A stretch of 44,285 nucleotides of DNA from Candidatus Bathyarchaeota archaeon (GCA_003164295.1 PLTA01000019.1:8001-52285); one strand, 5' to 3'. Numbered from the stretch's first letter, positions 27,500 to 36,670 are shown. The notes: a model not told the origin generated them from the letters alone. Numbers and translations are program-made.

Positions 27500-27629
27500 C
27501 GGGCGGGGAGGGATTTGAACCCTCGACCCCCAACTTAGGAGGCTGGTGCTCTCTGCGGGAAGATATCAGAACAAAGCGGGAACCCCCTCTTTATAGAGAA
27601 TTCTTCAATCCGTACTGAGCTACTCGCCC
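27500..27629 (-). tRNA. tRNA-Arg(CCT) with about 55-nt D-loop insertion
   Basis: On the minus strand: acceptor GGGCGAG, D-stem GCTC, D-loop start AGTACGG, then an extra segment (about 27609-27554), then GAGC. The anticodon arm is CCAGC-CTCCTAA-GTTGG (anticodon CCT), the T-arm GAGGG-TTCAAAT-CCCTC, the acceptor 3' strand CCCGCCC, then G73 and an encoded CCA (27499-27497). Removing the insertion restores a normal tRNA. Non-canonical archaeal introns do occur in the D-loop. GAAG near its 5' end can pair with CTTC near its 3' end, which might serve a bulge-helix-bulge site. One acceptor pair is A6-C67, a mismatch. Exact splice sites are not determined. Confidence 0.82.
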
Positions 27630-27846
27630 AAATCCATAAAGCAACAGCATAGAGTAAGCATTGATACTAAAACCCTTCTAAAAATAGACAAAGAAAAGCT
27701 CCATTTAGAATGTAAAGGCAAAACAAAAACAATCATGTAGCGTGTACACCTTCTTTAGGGCACCTCCTCGCATCTAAGGGCTCTGTTTTTCCCATTTTCT
27801 GATAACTAGAGACACTAAAATTACACTATTTTTATCCAATAAGAAA

Positions 27847-28362
27847 TCAATTCGACCCAAGATACATTTCTTCCAATAACCGGCTACCAGACTCTGTTTT
27901 AAATATCTCATTCCGGAGCTTCTGAATTGACTCTTGACTCAAAGAATCTTCAAAAATGTTTACCAAGAAATCTGCTTCTACCAATATTTGAAAATCGATA
28001 TCATCTATTTTTGAGTAAGTGTGATGATTTCCAATAATGAAACGCAATCGTTCAATAAATTTGTCATCAAGATCATAAGGTAATAAAATCTTAGTGGCAA
28101 TTTGAGGCCCTTCTATCTCTTGAAACTTCCCAGAAGACGACTTATATTTTCTTTCTGCTTCCTTTATTCCAATATCATGCAAAAGTGCAGCAACGGATAT
28201 CATCAATAGTTTATCCTCGTCGATATTGGTTTCTTTGGAAATTAAATATGCAAAATCGTATACTTTCAGTGGATGATTGATTCTTTTCACGTCTCCCTGA
28301 AAATACTTGATTATGTCACTCATTATAGTTGTAATCATATTACCGCTTGAATTCAGGCTCAT
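27847..28362 (-). CDS. HD-domain phosphohydrolase
   Basis: A 171-residue protein with the HD superfamily metal ligands: His in INHPLKVYDFAYLI, His-Asp in ALLHDIGIKEAE, then IIGNHHTYS and a distal Asp in VEADFLVNI. The fold is all helical. HD proteins of this size hydrolyse nucleotides, cyclic nucleotides or other phosphoesters. The substrate cannot be read from the sequence. Starts at 28362, 28338 or 28320 are all possible. It is not linked to neighbours. Confidence 0.8.
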   Translation of the reverse strand: MSLNSSGNMITTIMSDIIKYFQGDVKRINHPLKVYDFAYLISKETNIDEDKLLMISVAALLHDIGIKEAERKYKSSSGKFQEIEGPQIATKILLPYDLDDKFIERLRFIIGNHHTYSKIDDIDFQILVEADFLVNIFEDSLSQESIQKLRNEIFKTESGSRLLEEMYLGSN

Positions 28363-28513
28363 TAATAATAATTTCCTATCTTTTGTATTAACGTTATTTT
28401 CAATGAGTTGCCAAATTTTCTCTGGGTTTGGCCGTAAGTCTAAATCTTATCGCGCAATAAAATAGGGTCTTCAATAACGGTCGACTAAGTTTGGTTAGTT
28501 ACAATTTTGATAA

Positions 28514-28657
28514 TTAGGTATGTATTGATTGATTAATTGTAACTTTGAAGCTGTGATGGCATTTTTTACAATTGTAGGCTTGAATAATGAAATAGTGGTT
28601 TTTTAGTTCTCTTGAAGGTTTGTTAACTTCTTTTCCACAGCTAGGACAGTGCGCCAT
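28514..28657 (-). CDS. Small zinc-ribbon protein
   Basis: A 47-residue protein starting MAHCPSCGKEVNKPSRELK, with YNCKKCHHSFKV at 29-40, giving two C-x2-C knuckles 23 residues apart. This is a minimal zinc ribbon of the kind fused to many archaeal proteins, here as a separate gene. There is no strong Shine-Dalgarno, so it may be leaderless. Function unknown. Confidence 0.6.
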   Translation of the reverse strand: MAHCPSCGKEVNKPSRELKNHYFIIQAYNCKKCHHSFKVTINQSIHT

Positions 28658-28873
28658 TGAGTATCTAATTTTCTTCTTTGCTCAAGAGATGGATATGAAT
28701 ATTATGAACCCAGCCTACACATTTTTCTAAAATCAAAAAAAGGTCGTTTCAGTTTATTTGAAAGGGGCCAAAACTAATTGTTAGGATCACTGAAGGACGG
28801 GTTTAAAACTTGTTGACTAAATTCTGCGAAGGTTATTTTAAAGAAAATAAGTTATATTCATTTTACGGTAAAA

Positions 28874-29076
28874 ATGTCCTTACGTAGGTTAAAAGCAGGC
28901 TATGCAATTGGAGCGGTATTGGTGTCTTCATTTTTGCATTAGGACTTTGTTCTTGTCCGTACTGTGAAGCACTGGTATCCGCCCATGCCATTAAATGTGA
29001 AAAATGCAAAAGAGAATTGTCTCTGCAAAGCAAGAACAATAACGCTCTCATTGGGATCGATAGTTATTTGCGTTAA
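28874..29076 (+). pseudogene. Small membrane/zinc-ribbon protein, frameshifted
   Basis: From ATG 28874 the first frame reads MSLRRLKAGYAIGAV. One base shift at about 28912-28920 leads into GVFIFALGLCSCPYCEALVS and IKCEKCKRELSLQ, ending at TAA 29074. The joined product has a basic start, one hydrophobic segment and two C-x2-C pairs. The second frame lacks a start codon. It may be a sequencing indel or a real lesion. Family unknown. Confidence 0.45.
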
Positions 29077-29187
29077 TCAGAAATTCTTGATAGACTACAA
29101 TCATTGCTTCTTGAAAACAAGTATTTTTAATGTGATTGTTCCCAAAGTTTTAAAGCAACATTATGGAACTATGAGTGCAAGTTAACT

Positions 29188-30255
29188 GTGATTGCTTTGA
29201 CTTTAAGTTACCATTACATGCAACTTCCCCGCGAAGTCATCATTGGAAAAGGAACCTTGCAACGTGTTCCCGAAGTCACAAAACGCTTAGGCCTTAAAGG
29301 AAAAGCACTAGTTATGTCCGATCATATTTGTTATGATTTGGCTGGGAAAACAGTTTCTGACTTTCTTATTCAGTCGGGTTTTTCGGTGGATTTTCTTCTT
29401 GTTAAAACTATGACTCCGAGAGATGTGTCAGATATTCAAAATCAAATTAAAGAGTTAAAGCCACAAGTTCTTTTTGGTGTGGGCGGCGGAACAATAATTG
29501 ATTCTGCTAAAGTCAGTTCTGGATGCCTAAACATCCCCTTCATAAGCATACCCACCAGCGTCGCTCACGACGGCATCGCAAGCCCATTAGCCTCCATTAA
29601 AGGTTCAGATAAGCCCTATTCAATAATGGCGCAATCGCCGTTGGCTATAATAGCTGATACAGAGGTCATTGCTCAAGCACCTTGGCGGTTTGTTATTAGC
29701 GGATGCGGAGACGTCATAGCCAAATTCACAGCCGTAAAAGATTGGAAACTAGCCCATCAAGAAATGAATGAATACTACGGAGAATACGCGGCAAGCTTAG
29801 CGTTAATGAGTGCAAAACTAGTAATTGAAAATGCAGACTTAATTGTATTCCATAAAGACGAAGGATTACGTGTTCTTCTTGAAGCTTTAATCAGCTGCGG
29901 AGTTGCCATGAGCATCGGCGGAAGCAGTCGTCCCTGCAGTGGCTCAGAACACTTGTTTAGTCATGCCTTAGACATGATTAATCATCACCACGCCATGCAT
30001 GGCGAACAATGTGGAGTAGGCTCAATAATGGTAGCTTATCTTTACAAGTCAAATTGGCAAAAAATAAGAAATACCCTCAAGCAAATAGGCGCACCGACAA
30101 CCGCAGCCGAATTAGGTGTCAAAGACGATGACGTAATCAAAGCGTTGGAATTAGCAGCAAAAATACGTCCTGAACGCTACACAATTCTGCATAAGCTGAA
30201 TCTTAATTTTGAAGCCTGCGAAAAAACAGCAAGGGCAACAGGCGTAATAAATTAG
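29188..30255 (+). CDS. egsA: sn-Glycerol-1-phosphate dehydrogenase
   Basis: A 355-residue protein. LPREVIIGKGTL is the usual N-terminus. FGVGGGTIIDSAK binds NAD(P). SIPTSVAHDGIASP contains the substrate/metal Asp, and GSEHLFSHALD and HHHAMHGEQCG carry the zinc-ligand histidines. It reduces dihydroxyacetone phosphate to glycerol-1-phosphate, the stereospecific backbone of archaeal lipids, so it is a firm domain marker. GTG 29188 fits a leaderless start after TTTTAAAG (about 29149), but ATG 29218, ten codons later, matches family N-termini and is equally possible. Confidence 0.94.
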   Translation: MIALTLSYHYMQLPREVIIGKGTLQRVPEVTKRLGLKGKALVMSDHICYDLAGKTVSDFLIQSGFSVDFLLVKTMTPRDVSDIQNQIKELKPQVLFGVGGGTIIDSAKVSSGCLNIPFISIPTSVAHDGIASPLASIKGSDKPYSIMAQSPLAIIADTEVIAQAPWRFVISGCGDVIAKFTAVKDWKLAHQEMNEYYGEYAASLALMSAKLVIENADLIVFHKDEGLRVLLEALISCGVAMSIGGSSRPCSGSEHLFSHALDMINHHHAMHGEQCGVGSIMVAYLYKSNWQKIRNTLKQIGAPTTAAELGVKDDDVIKALELAAKIRPERYTILHKLNLNFEACEKTARATGVIN

Positions 30256-30269
30256 AGTTGACAAGAAAA

Positions 30270-30647
30270 TTATAAGTGTTCAAATAATGCGAATTGATTT
30301 CCCTCTGGATCTTCCGCAGCGGCTATCCATCCAACATTAGGAACTTCCTGTTTGGGCGAGATAACTTTGCCACCAAGCTTCACAGTTTTAGCTAAATAAT
30401 CATTAATCGATTCAACAGCAAAATAATTTATCGGTTTAGCTTCAGGTTGTTGCTTTCTAAACATTCCACCATTTACTCCCGGTCTTTGTGCAGTGCCATT
30501 GTCGTTAACAGGGATAGTTTGGATAACCCAATAATCTAGCGGAGAAGGATACTCAATAATTTTCCAATTGAATAGTTGTTCATAAAAATGCCTTAGTTTT
30601 TCGACATCTTTAGCTGGAATTTCAAAATGGACAATGGTATGGTCCAA
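30270..30647 (-). CDS. VOC/glyoxalase-family protein
   Basis: A 125-residue protein with two beta-alpha-beta-beta-beta modules: HFEIPAKDVEKLRHFYEQLFNWKI and YLAKTVKLGGKVISPKQEVPNVGWIAAAEDPEGNQFALFE. This matches the VOC-superfamily group with a terminal D-P-x-GN-x-F-x-L-F-E. Members include glyoxalases, resistance proteins and uncharacterised isomerases. Metal ligands would be His7 and the final Glu. Substrate unknown. It is convergent with egsA. Confidence 0.87.
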   Translation of the reverse strand: MDHTIVHFEIPAKDVEKLRHFYEQLFNWKIIEYPSPLDYWVIQTIPVNDNGTAQRPGVNGGMFRKQQPEAKPINYFAVESINDYLAKTVKLGGKVISPKQEVPNVGWIAAAEDPEGNQFALFEHL

Positions 30648-30800
30648 CCTGATTTTTCACTTCCACTTAAACTTAACTTAAAGAAATTGGAAGCACATAC
30701 ATACTACAATTATGGAGCTTAGATAAATTTATTTTTTTAGCAATAATTAATACTTTGAAAAATTTGTTAAAATAAAGAAAAGAATTGTTTGATGACGCTT

Positions 30801-31553
30801 TTATGGGGCGGTAGCCGGAGTTTCTGGTGCTGCTATGGGGGCTGGAGGCAGTGGCGCTGGTTTAGGTTCAGCTTTGAAGGTTTCAATGAATTTAGTTTCA
30901 ATCAAGTCAGGGATGAATTTCTGGATGTCTGTGGCGATTCCTCGTTTGTAAATTTCGATGTGTTCAATGTAGAATGCGTCTTCTGGCATGTCAATGGTTA
31001 AGCATGTGTCTTGTATGGTTATTTTGAACTTGTTTTCTTCAACTATGGGGATTCTGTGGTGGATAAGAGCGCCTATTTTTTCCTCTCTGCTCTCAAATTT
31101 CTTCGTTATTGTTACATCGTAAACTAGAGTTTTTCCAGCTAATGGAGGATTGAAGTCTAAAAGTACTCGTCCTGCACCAATTGAACGAACAACAGCATCT
31201 TTCCCTTGAAATTCTATTTGTGCTCCAACGACTGGATTGATTTCTTTTGCATAAAGTTGCTTAATTGGAACGCGCTTAATTTTTAGTGGGTCTCTTGGTC
31301 CAAACGCTTTTTCTGGTGAAATTTCGACTGTGCAAGGTTTGCATATCTCCATGGTTATCAATGCTTCATCTAGTGGCTTGAGTACCCAGCCAACTTCTCC
31401 AACAACTACCAGTTTAGGCTCGTATATTCTTCCTTCTTTGAATAGGTGTTCTTTTTTGGCAACATCTTCTTTTGTTGTGTCGAAAACTTCGTTTGTTTCC
31501 TTAACTTTCGCCACATAATCAATTAATATGAAATCTGCTTTTTGTAAGGCCAT
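30801..31553 (-). CDS. FKBP-type peptidyl-prolyl isomerase (archaeal long SlyD-like)
   Basis: A 250-residue protein. The N-terminal FKBP half begins with FILIDYVAKVKETNEVFDTT, contains VGEVGWVLKPLDEALITME, and is interrupted by the insert-in-flap domain with PEKAFGPRDP and GAQIEFQGKDAVVRSIGAGRVLLDFNPPLAGKTLVYDVTI, here named in parts. The C-terminal about 100 residues form an extra alpha/beta domain seen in long archaeal FKBPs. The last 25 residues are P/A-rich. It is a chaperone that catalyses prolyl isomerisation in the cytosol. Confidence 0.88.
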   Translation of the reverse strand: MALQKADFILIDYVAKVKETNEVFDTTKEDVAKKEHLFKEGRIYEPKLVVVGEVGWVLKPLDEALITMEICKPCTVEISPEKAFGPRDPLKIKRVPIKQLYAKEINPVVGAQIEFQGKDAVVRSIGAGRVLLDFNPPLAGKTLVYDVTITKKFESREEKIGALIHHRIPIVEENKFKITIQDTCLTIDMPEDAFYIEHIEIYKRGIATDIQKFIPDLIETKFIETFKAEPKPAPLPPAPIAAPETPATAP

Positions 31554-31910
31554 TTCGAATCATCCTTTATCTTAACGGACGATGTTTAAGTTTCAAACGC
31601 GAATAAAAACTTTGTCCAGCTAAAAACTATTTAGACTGAAATCATGGGCTTTTTAGAAAGATAATGGCAAAAAATTTTGATTTTACCTCTATATCAGGTC
31701 TCATTTACTAATTTAATTTCTTAATGCACAAACAATCTTCTTAATGTAGCTTTGAGTATTTCTGTTTGGCTATCATAAAATCAATATTTTATTGAGAAGC
31801 CGGTTAATTTCAAGGATTAGTCATTGTTGACAAATCCGATAAAGCTTTAAATTATGCTTAGGTCAGAGAAAGGTAACGAATAGATCTCAATGTCGTTTGT
31901 TTGGATTTGT
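31554..31910. other. Intergenic region before tRNA-Ser
   Basis: About 357 bp without a gene. CTTTAAATTATGC (31846-31858) resembles an archaeal TATA box for the tRNA gene, about 60 bp from the mature 5' end. The FKBP promoter must lie at the left end. Nothing else was recognised. Confidence 0.5.
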
Positions 31911-32022
31911 GCCGGGGTATCCTAGCCAGGCAGGGAGCAAGCCTGGAGATGTTTGCCGAAAGCAATCACCAATCAGCTTGTGGTCTCTCGGGGCCGCGGG
32001 GGTTCAAATCCCCCTCCCGGCG
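31911..32022 (+). tRNA. tRNA-Ser(GGA) with 26-nt anticodon-loop intron
   Basis: Acceptor GCCGGGG pairs with TCCCGGC, and the D-stem is TCCT/GGGA. The anticodon stem is CAAGC (31938-31942) with GCTTG (31976-31980). Removing 31949-31974 leaves the 7-nt loop CTGGAGA with anticodon GGA, so the intron is at the canonical 37/38 position. The long variable arm (about 17 nt, GGTC/GGCC stem) is class II, as required for Ser. The T-arm is GGGGG-TTCAAAT-CCCCC and the discriminator is G. CCA is not encoded. A T7 run directly after it is a terminator. Its 3' end is copied at 42466-42489. Confidence 0.93.
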
Positions 32023-32170
32023 CCTTTTTTTCAGGCAGTTTTTGAAGCTATTTTTACTAAATAGCCACAATTTTGGCTTATTTGTCAATATTTCTGAAAT
32101 CACGGCAAAAATTTTTACTGGTAAAAATAAGCGAAAGTGGGGCCGCTAGGATTTGTACCTCGGACCAACC
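32008..32170. repeat. Left copy of tRNA-Ser 3'-end direct repeat (attL-like)
   Basis: AATCCCCCTCCCGGCGCC and the next about 140 bp recur, diverged, at about 42471-42640. Shared landmarks are the T-run followed by CAGGC, an A/T-rich centre, AAAAATTTTTACTGGT, and GCGAAAGTGGGGCC / GCAAAAGTGAGACC. The right end, read on the minus strand, looks like another tRNA 3' end: GGTACAAATCC followed by GCGGCCCCA. The copies bracket 10.4 kb of accessory DNA. Confidence 0.7.
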
Positions 32171-32371
32171 GTGACATCACCAGTTTTTCCCTTTTTTTGT
32201 TCAATAAAAGTGTCATCACATGGTGACGTTCATATTTAAGATGTCTATTTGAATAACCGTAGTGGTTCCATTGAGGAAATAGTGTTAAGGGCGAAGCTTC
32301 CAACAGAATTGTTAAGCGCAACTAATACACACAAAAAATAGAAAATGGTGTTTGTCTTAGCTTAGTAGTTG

Positions 32372-32408
32372 GGTTACGAATTGAGCGCTTTCTGCGCGCG
32401 CTGTAACC
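32372..32408. other. Long hairpin downstream of otsAB
   Basis: The gene-free stretch 32171-32490 contains GGTTAC (32372-32377) pairing with GTAACC (32403-32408), and AGCGC (32384-32388) pairing with GCGCT (32398-32402), with a six-base bulge on one side. It lies about 85 bp beyond the 3' end of the trehalose gene and might protect or end its transcript. The rest of the stretch shows nothing else. Confidence 0.4.
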
Positions 32409-32490
32409 AAGGCAAACCCACATAACTCAAAAAACCTTTTAGAAAATCCTTTTTTTACGATAGGAACAGCCATGCGCGCAACTTTAGTGC

Positions 32491-34695
32491 TTATTGTTTA
32501 CGGCGGGTTTTTTCGTTTTCAATGCAGTTCCATAATAGTGGTAAAACTTCTTTTTGTGAGGGAAGACTGTATCGTGCTTTGCTTGGAGTTACTCCCACTT
32601 TGATTGAGTATGCTTCTTTGGGAAGAGCTGCAAAGAGGTCTTCGTCGGTGTTGTCGTCTCCTGTTGCAAGAATGAAGGTGTATTGTTGTTTTGAAAGCCA
32701 ATTCTGTGCTGCTCGTCCTTTATTAATTATGGAGCTTTTGATCTCGATTACTTTGTTTCCATCCAGTACTTCTAGGTTAAGGTTTGAGATTGATGATAGA
32801 AGATTATCTTTGAGTTCTTTAGCGCGTAGAGCGCCAAGGGTAGGTTCGGTCGCGCGGTAATGCCAAGCTAAAGAGAAATCTTTCTCTTCCACGAAGCTGC
32901 CGGGTGTTCGGTCAGCGTACGTTTCCAGAATTGGAAGAATTTCTTTTTTCCATGCGTCGGAAAGTTGTTCAAGGGCTTTCCAGTCTCCTGAACGTTCTTT
33001 AATCCATGCTCCATGCTCTGCGACTAATCCAACTTTTAATAATCGGAACCATTCGTCAAATGTTCTTTTGTCCCTGCCACTGATAAGTACAATTTCATTA
33101 GAAGATGATTTACTAAGCTTCCTTAGCATTTTGGTTACATCGTCTGTAGGTACTGCTTTTTGTGGTTTCGCAGCGAAAGGCACTAATGTGCCGTCATAAT
33201 CAAGTAGAATTAGCCTTCTTTTGCTATTGCTGTAGCTTTCGACGAGTTCCGTTCGATTAGCTGGAGTCATGATTTGTTGAGAACTTTCTTGTTGTCTGAT
33301 ATAGGCGTCACTTAAGCGGTTGAGAAAATCGTCTGCCCACCGTTCAACATTATAACGTGACAATCGTTTTTGCATAATACGATTTCGTTTTATTTGTTCG
33401 TCTATGGGCATAGCAAGAGCTGACTCTAGAGCTTCAATTATGTCTTCTTGATCGTTGGGGTTAACGATAATTGCCTCTCCAAGCTCTTGCACCGCACCTG
33501 TCATTTCCGAAAGAATAAGTGCTCCTAAACCATTGATTTTAGTTGCTATGAACTCTTTGGCCATAAGGTTCATTCCATCGCGTAATGGTGTCACTAAACC
33601 AACGTCGGCAATTCCATATAGGGCTACTAATGTTTCAAACGGAAGGAATCTTGAGAAATAGCTAACTGGCGTCCAATCTGTGGTGCCATATTTCCCGTTT
33701 ATTCGACCTACTAATTCATCAATTTGTTTCTTCAACTTTTGATACTGACTTACGTTAATCCGCGAAGGAACTGCAACCAAAATGAAGGATACTTTTCCAC
33801 GGCATTCTGGCTTTCTCTCAAGCAAGGCGTCGAAGGCTTCAAGTCGAAGTGGAATTCCTTTAGTATAGTCGAGACGGTCAAAAGAAAGAATTATTTTTCG
33901 CTTTCCAATCTTTCGCAAAGTGTGCGCCATCTCTTTCTGAACAAGCGGGTTGCTGCCTGCATCTGAAAATCGTTGATAATCAATACCCATTGGAAAAATG
34001 TCAACTTTCGTTTGCCTAGATCCTATTTGAATTTCTCCAAGGTAGTTCTCGTTTCCTAAAATACGACGAACACATGAAAGAAAATGAAAAACATAATCGT
34101 AAGTATGGAAACCAACCAAGTTAGCACCAAGTAAACCTTCAAGTATTTCTTCTCGCCAAGGAAGAAGCCTAAAAATTTCATGTGATGGAAAAGGGATATG
34201 ATGGAAATATCCTATCTTAGCATCAGGTAAATGCTCCCGAATCATTTGTGGAAGCAGCATCAATTGATAATCATGAATCCAAATAGTATCATTAGGCGCA
34301 GAGATTTTAATTATTTCGTCACAGAATTTTTGGTTGACTTTTTGGTAAGTCTCCCAATTTTTGCGGTCGTATGATGCATAGAGGTTAAAATAATGAAATA
34401 ATGGCCATATAGTATTGTTGGAGAACCCTTCATAATAGCCTTTAATTTCATACGGCGTAAGAAAAACTGGGTGATACTTTTCATTGCTCAATACATCAAC
34501 AATTTGTTTTCTCTCATCCACCTGCTTTTGATTAAGGTAGATTCCAGGCCAACCAATCCAAAGGCTGTTACCTAATTTATGAATAGAATTAACACCTGTT
34601 GCCAATCCTCCGGTGCTAGGTTGAATTTGAAGTGTAGAATTCTTTTTAGATATTTGAATCGGTAACCTATTTGAAACAATTAGAATTCTATCCAT
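32491..34695 (-). CDS. otsAB: Bifunctional trehalose-6-phosphate synthase/phosphatase
   Basis: A 734-residue fusion. Residues 1-470 are a GT20 trehalose-6-phosphate synthase: ILIVSNRLPI, GGLATGV, LWIGWPG, WIHDYQLMLLPQ, GYFHHIPFPS, SFDRLDYTKGIP, RDGMNLMAKEFIA. Residues about 490-734 are the HAD-type OtsB phosphatase, with LILLDYDGTLVPF (nucleophile Asp), LISGRDKRTF, VAEHGAW and TGDDNTDEDLF. Together they make trehalose from UDP-glucose and glucose-6-phosphate, a stress protectant. It is divergent from treT. It lies inside the tRNA-Ser-bounded region and so may have been acquired. Confidence 0.94.
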   Translation of the reverse strand: MDRILIVSNRLPIQISKKNSTLQIQPSTGGLATGVNSIHKLGNSLWIGWPGIYLNQKQVDERKQIVDVLSNEKYHPVFLTPYEIKGYYEGFSNNTIWPLFHYFNLYASYDRKNWETYQKVNQKFCDEIIKISAPNDTIWIHDYQLMLLPQMIREHLPDAKIGYFHHIPFPSHEIFRLLPWREEILEGLLGANLVGFHTYDYVFHFLSCVRRILGNENYLGEIQIGSRQTKVDIFPMGIDYQRFSDAGSNPLVQKEMAHTLRKIGKRKIILSFDRLDYTKGIPLRLEAFDALLERKPECRGKVSFILVAVPSRINVSQYQKLKKQIDELVGRINGKYGTTDWTPVSYFSRFLPFETLVALYGIADVGLVTPLRDGMNLMAKEFIATKINGLGALILSEMTGAVQELGEAIIVNPNDQEDIIEALESALAMPIDEQIKRNRIMQKRLSRYNVERWADDFLNRLSDAYIRQQESSQQIMTPANRTELVESYSNSKRRLILLDYDGTLVPFAAKPQKAVPTDDVTKMLRKLSKSSSNEIVLISGRDKRTFDEWFRLLKVGLVAEHGAWIKERSGDWKALEQLSDAWKKEILPILETYADRTPGSFVEEKDFSLAWHYRATEPTLGALRAKELKDNLLSSISNLNLEVLDGNKVIEIKSSIINKGRAAQNWLSKQQYTFILATGDDNTDEDLFAALPKEAYSIKVGVTPSKARYSLPSQKEVLPLLWNCIENEKTRRKQ

Positions 34696-34846
34696 TAAAA
34701 ACCCGGCACAGAATGATCATAATAGCAAATTCTCTTGAATAAGTTTTATGGTTAAAATCCAGAAGCTTAACAAACATTATTATTTGCGAAGAGTGATATT
34801 AATTTTGTTGCGTTTTGTTAAGGCGCAGAAAGTCCAAGGTCTTTTT

Positions 34847-36085
34847 ATGTTGCATGTAGACTCTCTTCGAAAAATTCAACTTGATGATTACGTTAACATC
34901 GTTGGTGCAGAGGAAATCAATTCGGTCCGAACTTTGGCCGAGAAATTAAAGGGTAAATCTGTCACTCACGTTAATTCCACATCATTTGGAGGAGGCGTTG
35001 CTGAGATACTGCAGAACCTTGTGCCCCTAATGAAAGATGTAGGTTTGGATGTTCATTGGGAAGTAATCAAGGGCTCTCTTGATTTCTTTAACGTAACCAA
35101 GAAAATACACAATGCCCTTCAGGGAATGAGCTTAGATCTTTCAGAAGAAGACATGAGAACATATTTAGAGTATAATAGGCTGAATAGTGAAACGACAATC
35201 TTAAGGTCGGACTTTGTGGTTATTCACGATAATCAACCAGCCGCTATGATTCAATTTCTCCCAGCAAAGAATGACCAATGGATATGGCGCTGTCATATTG
35301 ACCTTTCTACGCCTAATACTGCCGTTTGGAATTTTCTGGAGCAATACATTAGACGCTATGACGCCGCCGTTTTTACGTCTGAAAAATATGTTATTCCCGG
35401 TATCGATATGCCGAAAATATTCATAAGGCCACCGTCAATTGACCCATTAAGCGACAAAAACAGAGAAATCTCAGCATCCGCAATTTCTGATGTTTTAACA
35501 AAATACGGCGTTAATCCCGAAAAACCCATAATTACTCAGGTGGGGCGATTCGACCCTTGGAAAGATCCTCTAGGAGTTATCGACGTTTACAAACTCGTGA
35601 AAAAAGAGATTCCACAGGTTCAACTGCTTTTGATTGCAGGTATGGCGAATGACGATCCTGAAGGTTGGACCTATTTTGAGAAAACCGCTAGGCATGCAGG
35701 CGATGATGAAGATATTCACCTCTTGACAGATTTAAAAGGTGTTAGAGATCTTGAGGTGAATGCTTTTCAAAGAGCGTCGCAAGTTATGCTTCAGATGTCT
35801 ACTCGGGAAGGATTTGGATTAAGCGTGACCGAGGCTCTTTGGAAGGGTATTCCTGTGGTCGGTAGGAGCGTGGGTGGAATTCCTCTCCAAATAATTAACG
35901 GGACAAATGGTTTTCTTGTGAATAGCGTCACTGAGGCCGCCGAAAAAACTCTTTACCTTCTAAACCACAAAGAAGAAGCAAACCAAATAGGAAACAACGG
36001 CAAAGAACACGTAAAGAAAAACTTTCTAATTGTAGATGATTTGAAGGGTTATTTGACGATGTTCGCTGACCTACTCCATCTGTAA
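34847..36085 (+). CDS. treT: Trehalose glycosyltransferring synthase (GT4, TreT-like)
   Basis: About 412 residues from ATG 34847, where family homology begins (LDDYVNIVGAEEI); an upstream frame to 34748 is probably untranslated. THVNSTSFGGGVAEIL is the TreT N-terminal signature. VGRFDPWKDP and REGFGLSVTEALWKGIPVV are GT4 nucleotide-sugar motifs. TreT couples NDP-glucose and glucose to trehalose reversibly. It is divergent from otsAB, so the organism holds two trehalose routes in one locus. The shared 150-bp gap must contain both promoters. Confidence 0.88.
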   Translation: MLHVDSLRKIQLDDYVNIVGAEEINSVRTLAEKLKGKSVTHVNSTSFGGGVAEILQNLVPLMKDVGLDVHWEVIKGSLDFFNVTKKIHNALQGMSLDLSEEDMRTYLEYNRLNSETTILRSDFVVIHDNQPAAMIQFLPAKNDQWIWRCHIDLSTPNTAVWNFLEQYIRRYDAAVFTSEKYVIPGIDMPKIFIRPPSIDPLSDKNREISASAISDVLTKYGVNPEKPIITQVGRFDPWKDPLGVIDVYKLVKKEIPQVQLLLIAGMANDDPEGWTYFEKTARHAGDDEDIHLLTDLKGVRDLEVNAFQRASQVMLQMSTREGFGLSVTEALWKGIPVVGRSVGGIPLQIINGTNGFLVNSVTEAAEKTLYLLNHKEEANQIGNNGKEHVKKNFLIVDDLKGYLTMFADLLHL

Positions 36086-36670
36086 TCTCAACAAAAGATT
36101 GTTGAGCGCTTGGTATTTTGTCGGAATCTTGGAGCTTTCTTAGCGAAGTCAAAATTTCGCTTCCAACGGCACTTTCAGATCGCAGCCAGTAATATCTTGA
36201 GGAATTGCTTTCCGTAACGTATTAAGATAAGTTGGGTCAGACCTTTTAACTCGCTAAAATTAAGAAAGTTACGTAGCCCTCGGTTAAGATTGTGTTGTTG
36301 CCCACTGCTTAACTTTCCGAGATGCGCACGAAATCCATGGGTTCTCGGATTAGGGTAAAGTTCTTATCAAGATAACTTAGCAGGCTTTTAACGTATCTTT
36401 AGTTATGGCGCTTATATTGCAAATATTCTACTAATTCAGCATTATTTGAGCCCATTTAAGCTAATACGCCTCTGGATCATGTCTGCCACGCTGACGATCG
36501 GGTTCAAATCTCGGCGGACCTAACAAGTTGGATTTAGGTAAATTCTAAAATCCCCTAATTTTTAAGCAAGGGGACTTAGGTCTTTTCTGGGGTAAGCCCG
36601 GTCCGGCCCACTCCATCTCTGGTCTGAGTCCCCACAACGCTTTTATGGCAACCTCTCTAAATAATTAGTT
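36086..36670. other. Intergenic region with tRNA-3'-end-like remnants
   Basis: No gene is supported. At 36478-36520, CTGCCAC, GGGTTCAAATC and GGCGGACC resemble a decayed tRNA 3' half with a GCC-like anticodon loop. At 36588-36612, GGGGTAAGCCCGGTCCGGCCCACTCC resembles a T-arm plus acceptor end and is nearly repeated at about 42415-42440. Integrase remnant DNA begins 60 bp later, the usual att-then-int order. Confidence 0.45.

Noticed and set aside
32115..32321. 68-codon minus-strand ORF next to the tRNA-Ser
   Set aside because: Its end runs through the tRNA-like remnant and repeat; no ribosome site or family.
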